Shown: positions 17,044 to 26,928, counted from the first letter of the stretch. The stretch: DNA of 64,000 nucleotides from Mesorhizobium koreense (GCF_031656215.1 NZ_CP134228.1:3119001-3183000); one strand, 5' to 3'. Program-made: numbers and translations. The notes: generated by a model not told the origin, from the sequence alone.

Positions 17044-18504
17044 TCACCGCCCCTGCCGTTCGAGGCGGTCGATGAACCATTGTGTCAGGCGGGCCCAGAC
17101 CTGATCCTTCTCGCCTGTATCCTCGCAGCCATGGTCGAGGTTCGGATTATCGTTCACCTCGATGGCGAAGACGCCGTCGGGCGTTTCCTTCAGGTCGACG
17201 CCGTAGAGGCCGTCGCCGATGCAGCGCGCGGCGCGCACGGCCGTATCGATCACCGCCGGCGGCGTATTCTCGAGCGTGAAGGTGCGGAACCCGCCTTCGT
17301 CGGGCTTGCCGCGGCGGTCGTGGTTGACGATCTGCCAATGCTTCTTGGCCATCAGGTACTGCACGGCGAAAAGCGGCTCCCCGCCGAGCACACCGATGCG
17401 CCAGTCGAATTCGGTCGGCATGTATTTTTGCGCAATGAGGAGGTCGGAATCCTCCAGCCATTGCTGGGCGAGCCGCTTGAGCTCCTCGAAATCCGCCGCT
17501 TTCTTCACGCCGCGCGAGAAGGCGCTGTCGGGGATTTTCAGCACCAGCGGGAAGCCCAGTGTGTCGGCGGCGAGTTCCAGATCGTTCATTCCCGCGATCA
17601 TGACCGTCGGCGGCACGGCCACCTTGTTGTGCGCCATCAGTTCGTTGAGATAGACCTTGTTGGTGCAGCGGATCATCGACAGTGGGTCGTCGATCACCGG
17701 CATGCCCTCCTGCTGCGCACGGCGGGCGAAGCGATAGGTGTGGTTGGCGATGGTCGTCGTCTCGCGGATGAAGAGCGCGTCGTAGTTCGCGAGCTTGGCC
17801 AGATCCTTCTTCGTGATCGGCTCGACCTCCACGCCCATCTTCTCTGCCACGCGCGACCAGTGTTTCAGCGACTGGACGCTCGAAGGCGGCAGCACCTCGT
17901 GCGGGTCGATCAGCGTGGCGAAGGAGTAGCGCGCGGGCGTTCGCGCCTTGCTGTCGCGCCATTCGCGCTGCGTATAGCTTTCAAGCCCCTCGAGAAAACG
18001 CGGCTTGTCCGCCGGCGCAATGCGGGCAAGCGGCAGAAGACCGATCTTCGTGATCGAGGCCCATTCCCCGTCCTTGACCTTCACTTCGAGCGCCGGTGCG
18101 CGGAACCAGTCGAAGAGCAGTTTGCAGAAGCGGTCGAGCGCCTTCACCGGGCCGTTGCCGAAGAACACGGTGATCGAGGGCGGGAAACTGCCGCCGAGTT
18201 CCTTCCGGCATTTGTTGAGCGCCTGCTCGAGTTCCGGAAGCGTGCTCTCGTAGAGCTTGTGCTCGGAAAGGTCGATCATCGTCTCCACGGTCGGAATGAC
18301 CCGATGCCCGCGCGAACTTGCCAGAAGCGAGGCATAGTAGCCGCGGCTCTGATAGCCGTAATGGTTGGAGAGGTTGATGACCTTGGGGCGCTGGCTCTGG
18401 AACAGCGCCGGATGGGCGAGATAGTCCCGGTTGGTGATGATCTTGTGGGGGGTCGCAAACTGGTCGAGATCGCTTTGCCTGCCTGTCAGGATGACCCAGC
18501 TCAT
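17044..18504 (-). CDS. RimK-like ATP-grasp ligase with RLAN N-terminal domain
   Basis: 486 residues. The N-terminal half (from MSWVILTGRQSDLDQF) matches the RLAN domain found before RimK-type ATP-grasp enzymes; the C-terminal half is the ligase (KIPDSAFSRGVKKAADFEEL; GGEPLFAVQYLM; GVFAIEVNDNPNLDHGCED, where E and N bind metal and ATP). RimK itself adds glutamates to ribosomal protein S6; relatives ligate amino acids to peptides or cofactors. Its ATG overlaps the stop of the GNAT/C39 gene (ATGA, 18501-18504), so the two are translationally coupled. The partner suggests peptide conjugation balanced by cleavage; target unknown. Confidence 0.92.
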   Translation of the reverse strand: MSWVILTGRQSDLDQFATPHKIITNRDYLAHPALFQSQRPKVINLSNHYGYQSRGYYASLLASSRGHRVIPTVETMIDLSEHKLYESTLPELEQALNKCRKELGGSFPPSITVFFGNGPVKALDRFCKLLFDWFRAPALEVKVKDGEWASITKIGLLPLARIAPADKPRFLEGLESYTQREWRDSKARTPARYSFATLIDPHEVLPPSSVQSLKHWSRVAEKMGVEVEPITKKDLAKLANYDALFIRETTTIANHTYRFARRAQQEGMPVIDDPLSMIRCTNKVYLNELMAHNKVAVPPTVMIAGMNDLELAADTLGFPLVLKIPDSAFSRGVKKAADFEELKRLAQQWLEDSDLLIAQKYMPTEFDWRIGVLGGEPLFAVQYLMAKKHWQIVNHDRRGKPDEGGFRTFTLENTPPAVIDTAVRAARCIGDGLYGVDLKETPDGVFAIEVNDNPNLDHGCEDTGEKDQVWARLTQWFIDRLERQGR

Positions 18505-19601
18505 TGTCGCCTTCCCAGAATGACGGCGGCGCGCAGGCCTTCGCGGCCGTACTGCGCCATGGCCATGAAGATGGAATACGGTATCGGAATGCTCGCCGCG
18601 TCGGTTTCCGTCTCGCCGCGCTCGTCCTCGACCCACGGATCGTGCAGGATGATATGGTCGCCGTCGTCGCCGATGGCCAGCACCCAATGCGGCACTTTCT
18701 TGCCGAACATGATGAAACCGCTCACCAGCACCATGACCAGACGTCCTCCGGCAAGTGCGCGACGGATATCGTCGAGCACGAAATTCCGGTATTCGACCGG
18801 AACGCCGTAGGCGTCGACACGGTTGCGGAAATCGACCTGGGCCAGTTCCATGACGCGACGCTTCTCGTCGCTGCGGACCGATTGCAGGAAAAGGGCACCG
18901 AAGAAGGAAACGATGATTTCTGGCGCCAGCCCGTGCTCATAAGCGGCCACCGCCAGCCCGAAAGGCTCGCAGCCCCCCGGTCCCGACATCATGAAGATCG
19001 TCGTCGCCTCGCGCCACAGCCTGACCTCCATCACCGCGTCCGGCACGAAGCCGGGCTGGAAAGCGGCCTTTGCCATCAACAGGCAGGCCGGGCCGCAGGT
19101 GAATTCCTCGGATTGTTCATAGTAGGGCACGGTCGTCGCGAACGGCACGTCGCCGCGCAGCATCTTCTCGTAGCGCAGCGCGGTCGCACCATCCTCGTAG
19201 TAGTCGGGTTGCTTACCGATGGGGCGATAGCCGTTCTTCTCGTAGAGGGTGATGGCGCGCGGATTGTCCTCACGCACCTCCAACCGAAGGATCAGCCTGT
19301 CATTTTCGAACGCGGCATCTTCCGCGGCTTCGAGCAGGGCCTTGCCCACGCCCCGTCCGTTCGTCTCCGGCGAAACTGCGATCGAGTAGAGGCGCGCCAC
19401 CACACTGCCTCTGCGATAGAGGACGACGCAATAGCCCGTGAGGTCGTCGCCCGCCTCGGCGACCAGTACGGCGGCCGTATCTCTTTCGATGAGAAGGCGG
19501 AAAGAGCGACGCGAGATCCGGTCGGTCGCGAAGGCGGCGTTCTCGATCGCTACAAGCGCATTTATGTCTGTAGTAAGCGCGGCGCGGATTCGGACGTTCA
19601 T
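18501..19601 (-). CDS. GNAT acetyltransferase fused to C39-like cysteine peptidase
   Basis: 366 residues in two parts. Residues 1-150 are a GNAT domain with the acetyl-CoA loop SPETNGRGVGKALL (78-90) and motif B EKNGYRPIGK. Residues 155-366 are a C39-type papain-fold peptidase with C169 (FTCGPACLL), H305 (KVPHWVLAIG) and D321 (LHDPW), so the triad is complete. C39 peptidases usually cut after double-glycine leaders, but this one has no ABC transporter and appears cytoplasmic. The start ATG 19601 gives MNVRIRAAL, the usual GNAT opening. The following RimK-like ligase gene overlaps its stop. Confidence 0.92.
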   Translation of the reverse strand: MNVRIRAALTTDINALVAIENAAFATDRISRRSFRLLIERDTAAVLVAEAGDDLTGYCVVLYRRGSVVARLYSIAVSPETNGRGVGKALLEAAEDAAFENDRLILRLEVREDNPRAITLYEKNGYRPIGKQPDYYEDGATALRYEKMLRGDVPFATTVPYYEQSEEFTCGPACLLMAKAAFQPGFVPDAVMEVRLWREATTIFMMSGPGGCEPFGLAVAAYEHGLAPEIIVSFFGALFLQSVRSDEKRRVMELAQVDFRNRVDAYGVPVEYRNFVLDDIRRALAGGRLVMVLVSGFIMFGKKVPHWVLAIGDDGDHIILHDPWVEDERGETETDAASIPIPYSIFMAMAQYGREGLRAAVILGRRQ

Positions 19602-19888
19602 GATTGAACGATTGTTCCGTGTAGGAAGAAGGCCATATGCCCGTGCGGACGCCTGCGTAGCCTTCTTCCGCGCAAGCATCTCGCGCTACGCTCTCGAATT
19701 TGGGCCAAATTGTGGCTGATATCGGCGGCGGCCGGAACGACCGTGAAGATTGACGGCGGTTGCCGGTATCCGCACCCACATCCGGACCGCTTTCGCCTGC
19801 GCCGGATTGCCGGGAACACGATTACGCGCCAATTATTTGCGAAATTCGCAACATTGCCCGTCGATAAACACGCGAAAGGAAATGTCTT

Positions 19889-20803
19889 ATGGAAGCCACG
19901 ACAGATCGTCTTGTCGAGGCGGGCCAGTCCGCTGTCCAGGCGGCCGGCGCCCTTGCCGCCCAGTATGCTTTTTCGGTCCTGGGCGCAATCATCCTGCTCG
20001 TGGTCGGCTACATCGCCGCCGGGCTGGCGGAAAGATGGCTGTTCGCAGGCCTGAAGCGGGTTCGCGGTTTCGACGAGACCCTGCGCATCTTCCTCTCGAA
20101 AATACTGCGCTACGCCATCCTGATCCTTGTCGGCATTACGGTTCTGGCCCAGTTCGGCGTGCAGACGGCGAGCATCATCGCCGCCCTTGGCGCGATCGGC
20201 CTCGCCATCGGTCTCGCCTTGCAGGGCACGCTGCAGAACATCGCGTCGGGCATCATGCTCCTGGTGCTCAGGCCCTTCCGCGTCGGTGAATATGTCGCGG
20301 TGGGCAGCCTTGCCGGCACGGTGCTGGAGGTCGGCCTGTTCGCGACCGAGCTCAGGACCTGGGACGGGCTCTACGTCATGGCGCCCAACAGCCAGCTTTG
20401 GAACAGCGCGGTGACGAACTATTCGCGCAATCCACGCCGGCTGGACGAATGCACCGTCCGCATCTCGTACGAGGGCGATATCGGGCTCGCCTTGCGCACG
20501 CTTTCGGGCCTCGCCGAAGCAGAAAAGCGCGTCCTTAAGGACCCCGCGCCGATTGCCTATGTCAAGGAACTCGGCGAGAGCGCGATAGTGGTCGTGCTGC
20601 GTTACTGGACCACCTCTTCGGATAACTGGGCTACCAAGGTGGCTCTCCTCAAGGCTGCAAGGGAAGCGTTCGCCAAGGCAGGTATTTCGATAGCGGTTCC
20701 GCAGCGCGACGTTCATGTGATCGGGACGCAGGCAATCGGGATTTCGGATACGGCCATGGATGCTCCAACGGCCAAGGTGGGAAAGGGACGCGGCAACCGA
20801 TAG
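19889..20803 (+). CDS. Small-conductance mechanosensitive channel (MscS family)
   Basis: 304 residues. Three membrane helices, the pore-lining third helix being glycine/alanine rich (AALGAIGLAIGLALQGTLQNIASGIML), then the beta domain (FRVGEYVAVGSLAGTVLEVGLFATELRTWDG) and the C-terminal cytoplasmic domain. Opens under membrane tension to release solutes in hypo-osmotic shock. Divergent from the GNAT/C39 gene across 287 bases. Confidence 0.95.
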   Translation: MEATTDRLVEAGQSAVQAAGALAAQYAFSVLGAIILLVVGYIAAGLAERWLFAGLKRVRGFDETLRIFLSKILRYAILILVGITVLAQFGVQTASIIAALGAIGLAIGLALQGTLQNIASGIMLLVLRPFRVGEYVAVGSLAGTVLEVGLFATELRTWDGLYVMAPNSQLWNSAVTNYSRNPRRLDECTVRISYEGDIGLALRTLSGLAEAEKRVLKDPAPIAYVKELGESAIVVVLRYWTTSSDNWATKVALLKAAREAFAKAGISIAVPQRDVHVIGTQAIGISDTAMDAPTAKVGKGRGNR

Positions 20804-20909
20804 CGGGCAGCTTATGCATCAGGAAAATTGAAGCGTACGTCGCAACCTATTCGTTTGATTGGCCCGAAGATATCACTAGGATCGCCGCTCCCCGCCGGAG
20901 AATCCCGCA

Positions 20910-22148
20910 ATGGCTACCTCGACCGTTCCCACCCGCCTGGTGTCCAGCTTCCCCTGGCTGATCATCATCTGCGGCTGTCTGATCGCAGCGATCAATTTCG
21001 GCCCGCGCTCGGCAATGGGCTTTTTCCAGTTGCCGATGCTGGCCGATCGCGGCTGGGACCGGACCACCTTCGGGCTGGCCATGGCGATCCAGAACCTGCT
21101 TTGGGGTCTCGGACAGCCGATCTTCGGCGCAATCGCCGACCGCTTCGGCACATGGCGCGTGCTGGCGCTCTCCGCCGTCATCTATGCTGCGGGCCTTTTT
21201 CTCATGGCGACGGCTCACACGCCGGAAATGCTCCATCTGGGAGCAGGCGTGCTTGTCGGCCTCGGTGTCGCCGGCGGGTCCTTCGGCATCATTCTCGCCG
21301 CCTTCGCGCGCAACGTTTCGCCCGATAAGCGCAGCTTCGTCTTCGGTCTCGGCACGGCGGCGGGTTCCGCAGGTATGTTCCTGTTCGCGCCGATCAGCCA
21401 GGGGTTGATCGATGCCTATGGCTGGGTGAACGCTCTTGTCTATCTCGGCATCGCCATGCTCGTGATACCGTTCCTGGCAATCCCGCTTAAGGGCACTGCG
21501 CAGTCCGGTCAGGTTTCGCAGGCGGTAGCGGAGCAGTCGATGCGGGATGCCTTGCGTGAGGCGCTCGGCCATCGCTCCTTCCTGCTTTTGACCGCCGGCT
21601 TCTTCGTCTGCGGCTTCCAGTTGGCCTTCATTACGGTCCATTTCCCCGCCTATCTCGGCGATATCGGCATCGAGCCGCGCTATGCCGTCATCTCGCTGGC
21701 GCTGATCGGCTTCTTCAACATTATCGGATCGCTGGCTTCGGGTTATATCGGCCAGCATTATTCGAAGCGGATATTCCTGTCGCTGATCTATCTGGCGCGG
21801 GCGGCGGCGGTCGTCGCCTTCATCCTGTTGCCGCCCTCACCCGTGACGGTCATCGGCTTTGCCGTCATCACCGGGCTGCTCTGGCTTGCAACCGTCGCGC
21901 CGACCAACGGTCTGGTGGCCGTCATGTTCGGCACGCGCTATCTCGGCATGCTGGGCGGGGTCGTGTTCCTCTCGCACCAGGTCGGCTCGTTCCTCGGCGT
22001 GTGGCTCGGCGGCTATCTGCGCGATGCCTTCGGCAGCTATGACGGCGTGTGGTGGCTGAGCGTCGCACTCGCCATCGGCGCGGCCATCGTGCACTGGCCG
22101 ATCGTGGAAAAGCCGGTGCCGAGGCTGGAATTCGCGCCTACCGAGTAG
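20910..22148 (+). CDS. Major facilitator superfamily transporter
   Basis: 412 residues, 12 predicted membrane helices, with the loop 2-3 segment FGAIADRFGTWRVL and the related IGQHYSKRIFL in the second half. Looks like the oxalate/formate or monocarboxylate-type MFS group (GPRSAMGFFQLPMLADRGWDRTTFG), but the substrate cannot be assigned. ATG 20910 fits MATSTVPTRL. Convergent with the thioesterase gene, 7 bases apart. Confidence 0.9.
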   Translation: MATSTVPTRLVSSFPWLIIICGCLIAAINFGPRSAMGFFQLPMLADRGWDRTTFGLAMAIQNLLWGLGQPIFGAIADRFGTWRVLALSAVIYAAGLFLMATAHTPEMLHLGAGVLVGLGVAGGSFGIILAAFARNVSPDKRSFVFGLGTAAGSAGMFLFAPISQGLIDAYGWVNALVYLGIAMLVIPFLAIPLKGTAQSGQVSQAVAEQSMRDALREALGHRSFLLLTAGFFVCGFQLAFITVHFPAYLGDIGIEPRYAVISLALIGFFNIIGSLASGYIGQHYSKRIFLSLIYLARAAAVVAFILLPPSPVTVIGFAVITGLLWLATVAPTNGLVAVMFGTRYLGMLGGVVFLSHQVGSFLGVWLGGYLRDAFGSYDGVWWLSVALAIGAAIVHWPIVEKPVPRLEFAPTE

Positions 22149-22155
22149 GTGATCG

Positions 22156-22680
22156 TCAGTCGGCGCGGCCGGCAAGATTCTCCGCAGCAAAGATCGAGCA
22201 GGTCTCGGTACCGAAGGCGAGGAGCTTGCCGTCCTTGTCCTTCAGCGTTGCCTCCGAGACGGCAAGCGTGCGCCCCTTATGGATGACCCGTCCCTCGCAG
22301 ACGACCTCGCCCGTGCGCGGCGTGATCGGGCGGGTCAGGTTCACCTTGAATTCGGCGGTGGTATAGGCCTCGCCCTTGCGCAGCATGGTGTGGACCGCGC
22401 AGCCAAGTGCTGAATCGAGGATGGAAGCCGCCCAGCCGCCATGCACCGTGCCCAGTGGATTGAGATGGTTCTCGTCCGGTAGCCCGTGAAAGACCGCCCT
22501 ACCCTCGGCGACCTCCGTCAGCGCGAAATTCAACCGCCCCGCCATGGTCGGCGCTGGATAGTGCCCGTCAACGACGCGCTGGAGCAGTTCGAGCCCGGAG
22601 AATTTCACCAGATCGGCACGCGGGATCGTACCGAAACCAAGGCGCGAAACCCTGCCTGGATAAAGCTCCACCTCGTTCAT
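22156..22680 (-). CDS. PaaI-type hotdog thioesterase
   Basis: 174 residues. The hotdog signature HGGWAASILDSALGCAVHTML with a preceding NPLGTVHGG supports a PaaI/YdiI-type acyl-CoA thioesterase. Its ATG overlaps the recO stop region by four bases (ATGA), so it is the last gene of the acpS-lepB-rnc-era-recO transcription unit. Confidence 0.9.
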   Translation of the reverse strand: MNEVELYPGRVSRLGFGTIPRADLVKFSGLELLQRVVDGHYPAPTMAGRLNFALTEVAEGRAVFHGLPDENHLNPLGTVHGGWAASILDSALGCAVHTMLRKGEAYTTAEFKVNLTRPITPRTGEVVCEGRVIHKGRTLAVSEATLKDKDGKLLAFGTETCSIFAAENLAGRAD

Positions 22681-23426
22681 GCGGCACTTTCCCCCTTATT
22701 CGCGAACTGTCGGCTGAGCGCCGACAGGAAGGCGGCGCGGGCCTCCGGCGGCTCGATGCCGCGCGCCTCGTAGACATGCCGCCCGAAGAAGAACCCGGTG
22801 AGCCGGAACGCCACGTCGATCTCCGCCGGACTGCCGCGCCGCCCGCCGCCTCGCTGGAGAAAAGCCGGCAAGGCCAAGAGCCTGTCCTGCCACGGGGAGC
22901 CCGCCGCCCGCGAGACGGCGCGGCCCGTCTTCGGTGAGACATAGGCGAGGTCTTCGTGCGAGCCCGTCGCCGCGCATTGCGACAGGTCAAGCCCGAAGCC
23001 GAGTTCGTCCAGAACCAGCAATTCGAAACGGATCAGGAGTTCCGCCGCCGAGACGGGATCGTCCAGATGTCCGATGACGAGGCCTAGCGTCTCGTAGAGC
23101 GTGCGGTGCGGATCGCGCTCCGGAAGCAACCTCAGATGCGCGGCAAGGGTCTGCAGGCCGAAGACGGCGACCGCGCTGTCGAAAAGCCGCGCCGCATTAA
23201 GCTCCAGCGGTTCGACCTGGAAGACGCCCAGATGCTCGTCCAGCCTCGCCCGCCAATAAAGCTCGACGCGATTGCCCGGCTGCAGGACCGGCTGCATCCT
23301 GCGGCCGCGACCGCCGCGCACGAGGCCGAGATGGCGGCCATGCGCGCCGGTCATCACCTCGAGGATGGCGCTCGTCTCGCCATGCCGGCGGGTGCCAAGA
23401 ATGATTCCCTCGTCGCGCCATTCCAT
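22677..23426 (-). CDS. recO: DNA repair protein RecO
   Basis: 249 residues: N-terminal OB fold (MEWRDEGIILGTRRHGETSAILEVMT, then HGRHLGLVRGGRGR) and a C-terminal helical domain. RecO works with RecR to load RecA on SSB-coated gaps. Order after era is conserved in alphaproteobacteria. Confidence 0.95.
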   Translation of the reverse strand: MEWRDEGIILGTRRHGETSAILEVMTGAHGRHLGLVRGGRGRRMQPVLQPGNRVELYWRARLDEHLGVFQVEPLELNAARLFDSAVAVFGLQTLAAHLRLLPERDPHRTLYETLGLVIGHLDDPVSAAELLIRFELLVLDELGFGLDLSQCAATGSHEDLAYVSPKTGRAVSRAAGSPWQDRLLALPAFLQRGGGRRGSPAEIDVAFRLTGFFFGRHVYEARGIEPPEARAAFLSALSRQFANKGESAA

Positions 23427-23443
23427 GACTGGAGATTGGCCTT

Positions 23444-24361
23444 TCAGCCCGGAAACTCAAGCCCCATCTCGCGATAGCGCTCGGGGTCGTCGCCCCAGTT
23501 TTCCCGCACTTTCACGAACAGGAAGAGATGCACCTTCTGTTCCAGGATTTCGGCGATCTCCTTACGCGCGGCCTGCCCGATCGCCTTGATGGTCTCGCCC
23601 TTGTGGCCGAGCACGATCTTCTTCTGGCTGTCGCGCTCGACATAGATCACCTGCTCGATGCGCACCGAGCCGTCCTTCTTCTCCTCCCATTTTTCCGTTT
23701 CCACATGGGAGGAATAGGGCAGTTCCTGGTGCAGCCTCAGATAAAGCTTCTCGCGCGTGATCTCGGCGGCAAGCTGGCGCATGGGGAGATCGGAGATCTG
23801 GTCCTCCGGGTAGTACCATGGTCCTTCCGGCAGCCGCTCCGCGACGAAATCCAGAAGGTCGTCGCAACCCGAACCTTTGAGCGCCGAGATCATGAAGGTT
23901 CGCTCGAAACCGGCCTTGGCGTTGGCGTCGGCCGCGAGCGTCAGAAGCTTCTCGTGCTTCACGCGGTCGATCTTGTTGAGGATAAGCACTTTCGGCTGGC
24001 GGACATCGGAAAGCGCCGCCAGCATGGCCTCGGCATCGCCCCGGATACCGCGCTCGGCATCGAGGAGTACCAGCACCAGATCGGCATCTTTCGCGCCTCC
24101 CCATGCGGTCGTCACCATGGCGCGGTCGAGACGCCGGCGCGGACTGAAGATGCCGGGCGTATCGACGAAGACGATCTGCGCCGAACCATGCGTGGCGACG
24201 CCACGGACGATGGCGCGTGTCGTTTGCACCTTGTGGGTGACGATCGAGACCTTGGCGCCCACCAGTTGGTTGAGCAGCGTCGACTTGCCAGCATTGGGCG
24301 CGCCGATCAGCGCCACGAAGCCGGAGCGGGTCGCCTCCCGGGATACGGTCTCTTCGGTCAT
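23444..24361 (-). CDS. era: GTPase Era
   Basis: 305 residues. G1 GAPNAGKS (20-27), G3 DTPGI, G4 NKID, and the C-terminal KH domain with GHKGETIKAIGQAARKEI that binds the 3' end of 16S rRNA. Needed for 30S assembly. Its ATG overlaps the rnc stop by four bases, coupling the two. Confidence 0.98.
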   Translation of the reverse strand: MTEETVSREATRSGFVALIGAPNAGKSTLLNQLVGAKVSIVTHKVQTTRAIVRGVATHGSAQIVFVDTPGIFSPRRRLDRAMVTTAWGGAKDADLVLVLLDAERGIRGDAEAMLAALSDVRQPKVLILNKIDRVKHEKLLTLAADANAKAGFERTFMISALKGSGCDDLLDFVAERLPEGPWYYPEDQISDLPMRQLAAEITREKLYLRLHQELPYSSHVETEKWEEKKDGSVRIEQVIYVERDSQKKIVLGHKGETIKAIGQAARKEIAEILEQKVHLFLFVKVRENWGDDPERYREMGLEFPG

Positions 24362-25077
24362 TCAGTCGTTCCGGCGATGTGCCAGACCTTTTCGCGGGTG
24401 AGGATCGCGGTCGCCGCCGCCTGCTCGGCCTCGCGCTTGGACCGGCCGCTGCCCTCGGCCGGCGTATAGCCGTTCACATGGACGCTGACCGTGAAGACCG
24501 GATCGTGATCCGGCCCTTCGCGCTTTTCGATGGCATAGGAAGGCGCGGTCCCCGACACCTGATGCGCCCATTCCTGCAACTCGGTCTTCGGATCGCGCCG
24601 CGCGGCCCCGGCCAGCCGGGAACGCGGCTGCCAGTACTTGAGGACGAAATCACGCGCCACCTCGAAGCCACCGTCGAGATAGAGCGCGGCGATCAGCGCC
24701 TCCATCACGTCGGCGCGGAGATTGATGCGCTTGCGGCCGGACAAGGTCTTGATATCGCTGCCGGCGCGCACGAGGTCGATCAGGCCGATCTCCTCGGCGA
24801 TGTCGGCCAAGGTCTCGGCGTTCACCAGCGCGTTGAGACGAAGCGACAGCTCGCCCTCGTCGGCGCCTTCATATTCCAGGAAAAGCATTTCGGCGATGAC
24901 GAGGCCGAGCACGCGGTCGCCGAGGAATTCGAGCCGCTGGTAGTCGGCGCCCTTGCCGCCGCGTGCGCTGGCATGGGTCAGAGCGCGCTTGAGGCGGCTT
25001 TCGTCACGGAACGCGTAGCCGATGCGCTCTTCGAGCGTTCGTGCCAGTTCCTTCCCGTTCAAGTGCGTCCGATCCAT
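24358..25077 (-). CDS. rnc: Ribonuclease III
   Basis: 239 residues: RNase III domain with the signature RLEFLGDRVLGLVIAE (47-62) and a C-terminal double-stranded RNA-binding domain (KTELQEWAHQVSGTAPSY, then GSGRSKREAEQAAA). Processes rRNA precursors and structured RNAs, including tmRNA. Between lepB and era as usual. Confidence 0.98.
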   Translation of the reverse strand: MDRTHLNGKELARTLEERIGYAFRDESRLKRALTHASARGGKGADYQRLEFLGDRVLGLVIAEMLFLEYEGADEGELSLRLNALVNAETLADIAEEIGLIDLVRAGSDIKTLSGRKRINLRADVMEALIAALYLDGGFEVARDFVLKYWQPRSRLAGAARRDPKTELQEWAHQVSGTAPSYAIEKREGPDHDPVFTVSVHVNGYTPAEGSGRSKREAEQAAATAILTREKVWHIAGTTE

Positions 25078-25093
25078 CCTGCCATAATAGGCA

Positions 25094-25843
25094 CTAGCGG
25101 ATCATGGTGAAAAGGCGCGAGGCACGAAGTTCGGACGGCCATTTCCAGATCTCGAGCGGGCTTGCTTCGCCGGCGATGGAGAAAAAGATGATATTGGCGC
25201 GGCCAACGAGGTTTTCCGCCGGCACGTAGCCCACCGAGAAGCGGCTGTCGCTGGAATTGTCGCGGTTGTCGCCCATCATGAAATAATGCCCCGGCGGCAC
25301 GACGAATTCGCGCGTGTCGTCGCCGAGTCCGTTCGGCGTCAGGTCCAGCGTGTCGTAGGAGACGCCGTTCGGCAGGGTTTCCCGATAGACATCGACGGGC
25401 CGGTCGACCTCGGTGATGTCGGGGTTGTTGATCTGGCCGATTTTCTTGCGCGGTACGACGACCCCGTTGATGTAGAGCTCGTCATGTTTCATCTGGATGC
25501 GGTCGCCGGGCAGGCCGATGACCCGCTTGATGTAATCGAGCGACGGATCGGGCGGGAACTTGAACACCACGACATCGCCGCGCTTCGGCGCGGCTCCCCA
25601 GATGCGGCCGGAAAAGAGGTCGGGCGAGAACGGCAGCGAATAGCGCGAATAGCCGTAGGCCCATTTGGTGACGAAGAGATAGTCGCCTTCGAGCAGCGTT
25701 GGACGCATGGAGCCGGAGGGGATCGAGAAGGGCTGGAACAGTAGCGTTCGGATGACGAGAGCAAGGACGAGCGCCTGGATGATGACGCTGACGGTTTCGC
25801 CAAGGCCACCGGATTTCTTCTGCGATTTATCGGTCACGCTCAT
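25094..25843 (-). CDS. lepB: Signal peptidase I
   Basis: 249 residues, one N-terminal membrane segment (about 18-36). Catalytic serine S45 in PSGSMRPTL and lysine K106 in DYIKRVIGLPGD; C-terminal box FMMGDNRDNSSDSR. Cleaves signal peptides of exported proteins on the periplasmic face of the inner membrane. The gap to rnc is 16 bases. Confidence 0.98.
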   Translation of the reverse strand: MSVTDKSQKKSGGLGETVSVIIQALVLALVIRTLLFQPFSIPSGSMRPTLLEGDYLFVTKWAYGYSRYSLPFSPDLFSGRIWGAAPKRGDVVVFKFPPDPSLDYIKRVIGLPGDRIQMKHDELYINGVVVPRKKIGQINNPDITEVDRPVDVYRETLPNGVSYDTLDLTPNGLGDDTREFVVPPGHYFMMGDNRDNSSDSRFSVGYVPAENLVGRANIIFFSIAGEASPLEIWKWPSELRASRLFTMIR

Positions 25844-25921
25844 GTCGTCCTCAGTCTCGAATGGCTCGTCTTAGTCCCTCGCCGCCGCGGGGGCAACGGT
25901 GGTGGCCGATGAAGCGGCGAA

Positions 25922-26332
25922 CTATGGCCCTTGTTCGACGGATAGCGCCTCGATGACGACGAAAGCCTGCGCAAGCGGGTAATCGTCGGTGATGGTGAGG
26001 TGGACGACGGCGCGATGACCGACCGGCGTCAGTTCGGCAAGGCGCGCGGCCGCTCCGTTCTCAAGCCGCATGGTAGGCTTGCCCCCGGGCAGATTGACCA
26101 CGCCCATGTCGCGCCAGAAGACGCCGCGGGCGAGCCCCGTGCCGAGCGCCTTGGCGCAGGCTTCCTTGGCCGCGAAACGTTTGGCATAGGAGGCGGCGCG
26201 CTCGCGTCTGCGGTCCGATTTCGCCCGCTCGATTTCGGTGAAGATACGGGCGGTGAAGCGCTCGCCGTGACGTTCGAGCGTCCGCTCTATCCGGCGGATG
26301 TCGATGAGGTCGCTGCCGAGACCGATGATCAT
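25922..26332 (-). CDS. acpS: Holo-[acyl-carrier-protein] synthase
   Basis: 136 residues. Magnesium-binding Asp in [12 protein letters not shown] (D8) and Glu in [13 protein letters not shown]. Moves phosphopantetheine from CoA to acyl carrier protein. The start ATG shares one base with the upstream DUF2062 stop (TGATG), so it is coupled to that gene. Confidence 0.97.
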   Translation of the reverse strand: MIIGLGSDLIDIRRIERTLERHGERFTARIFTEIERAKSDRRRERAASYAKRFAAKEACAKALGTGLARGVFWRDMGVVNLPGGKPTMRLENGAAARLAELTPVGHRAVVHLTITDDYPLAQAFVVIEALSVEQGP

Positions 26333-26928
26333 CAGGAGGCGGCCATATGCACGTCCAGCCCGGCCGCCGAAGCGGCACGCCGCCGGGCGCGCTCGGCCAG
26401 CCGCTTGCGCCGCTGCCTGCGGAAGGCGTTGGTAGCCATCCGCGTCACGAAATAGAAGCCGAGCGCCAGCACGAACCCGATCGGAATGCTGCCGATCGCC
26501 ATCGGTTTCAGCCAGGGATCCCAGATGCTGGCGAAGCTTCCATGGCTGAGCAGATGTCCAAGATGGAGCGGCGGGCCCTCGTATTTGAAGGTTCCATGGA
26601 GCATGAACCGCCCGAGCTCGAGCGTAGCGGCCCAGAGCACGGGCAGCGTCAGCGGATTGGCGAAGGTGGTACCGATCGCGGCGGCGATGATATTGCCGCG
26701 GATCAGGTAGCAGATGATCGTCGCCATGATGATGTGGAAGCCGAGGAACGGCGTCGTGGAAGCGAAAACGCCGGCCGCCACACCGGCCGCGATCGAATGC
26801 GGAGAAGCGGTCAGCCGCAATACGCGCTTCGAGATGTACTGCCAGGAACGGGAGAACGAACGCCGCGGCCAGACAAGGGTACGCACCCTGTCATAAAGGC
26901 TATCCGGCTTGCGGCGGCGAAAAAGCAT
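26332..26928 (-). CDS. DUF2062 membrane protein
   Basis: 198 residues, with [22 protein letters not shown] and two or three membrane helices, matching DUF2062. Function unknown; found before acpS in many alphaproteobacteria. The C-terminus is basic ([15 protein letters not shown]). Confidence 0.88.
   Translation of the reverse strand: MLFRRRKPDSLYDRVRTLVWPRRSFSRSWQYISKRVLRLTASPHSIAAGVAAGVFASTTPFLGFHIIMATIICYLIRGNIIAAAIGTTFANPLTLPVLWAATLELGRFMLHGTFKYEGPPLHLGHLLSHGSFASIWDPWLKPMAIGSIPIGFVLALGFYFVTRMATNAFRRQRRKRLAERARRRAASAAGLDVHMAAS

Noticed and set aside
17080-18810. A 576-codon open frame opposite the RimK-like gene
   Set aside because: Shadow of the ligase gene; no motif and a high content of Arg, Asp, Val and His typical of antisense translation.
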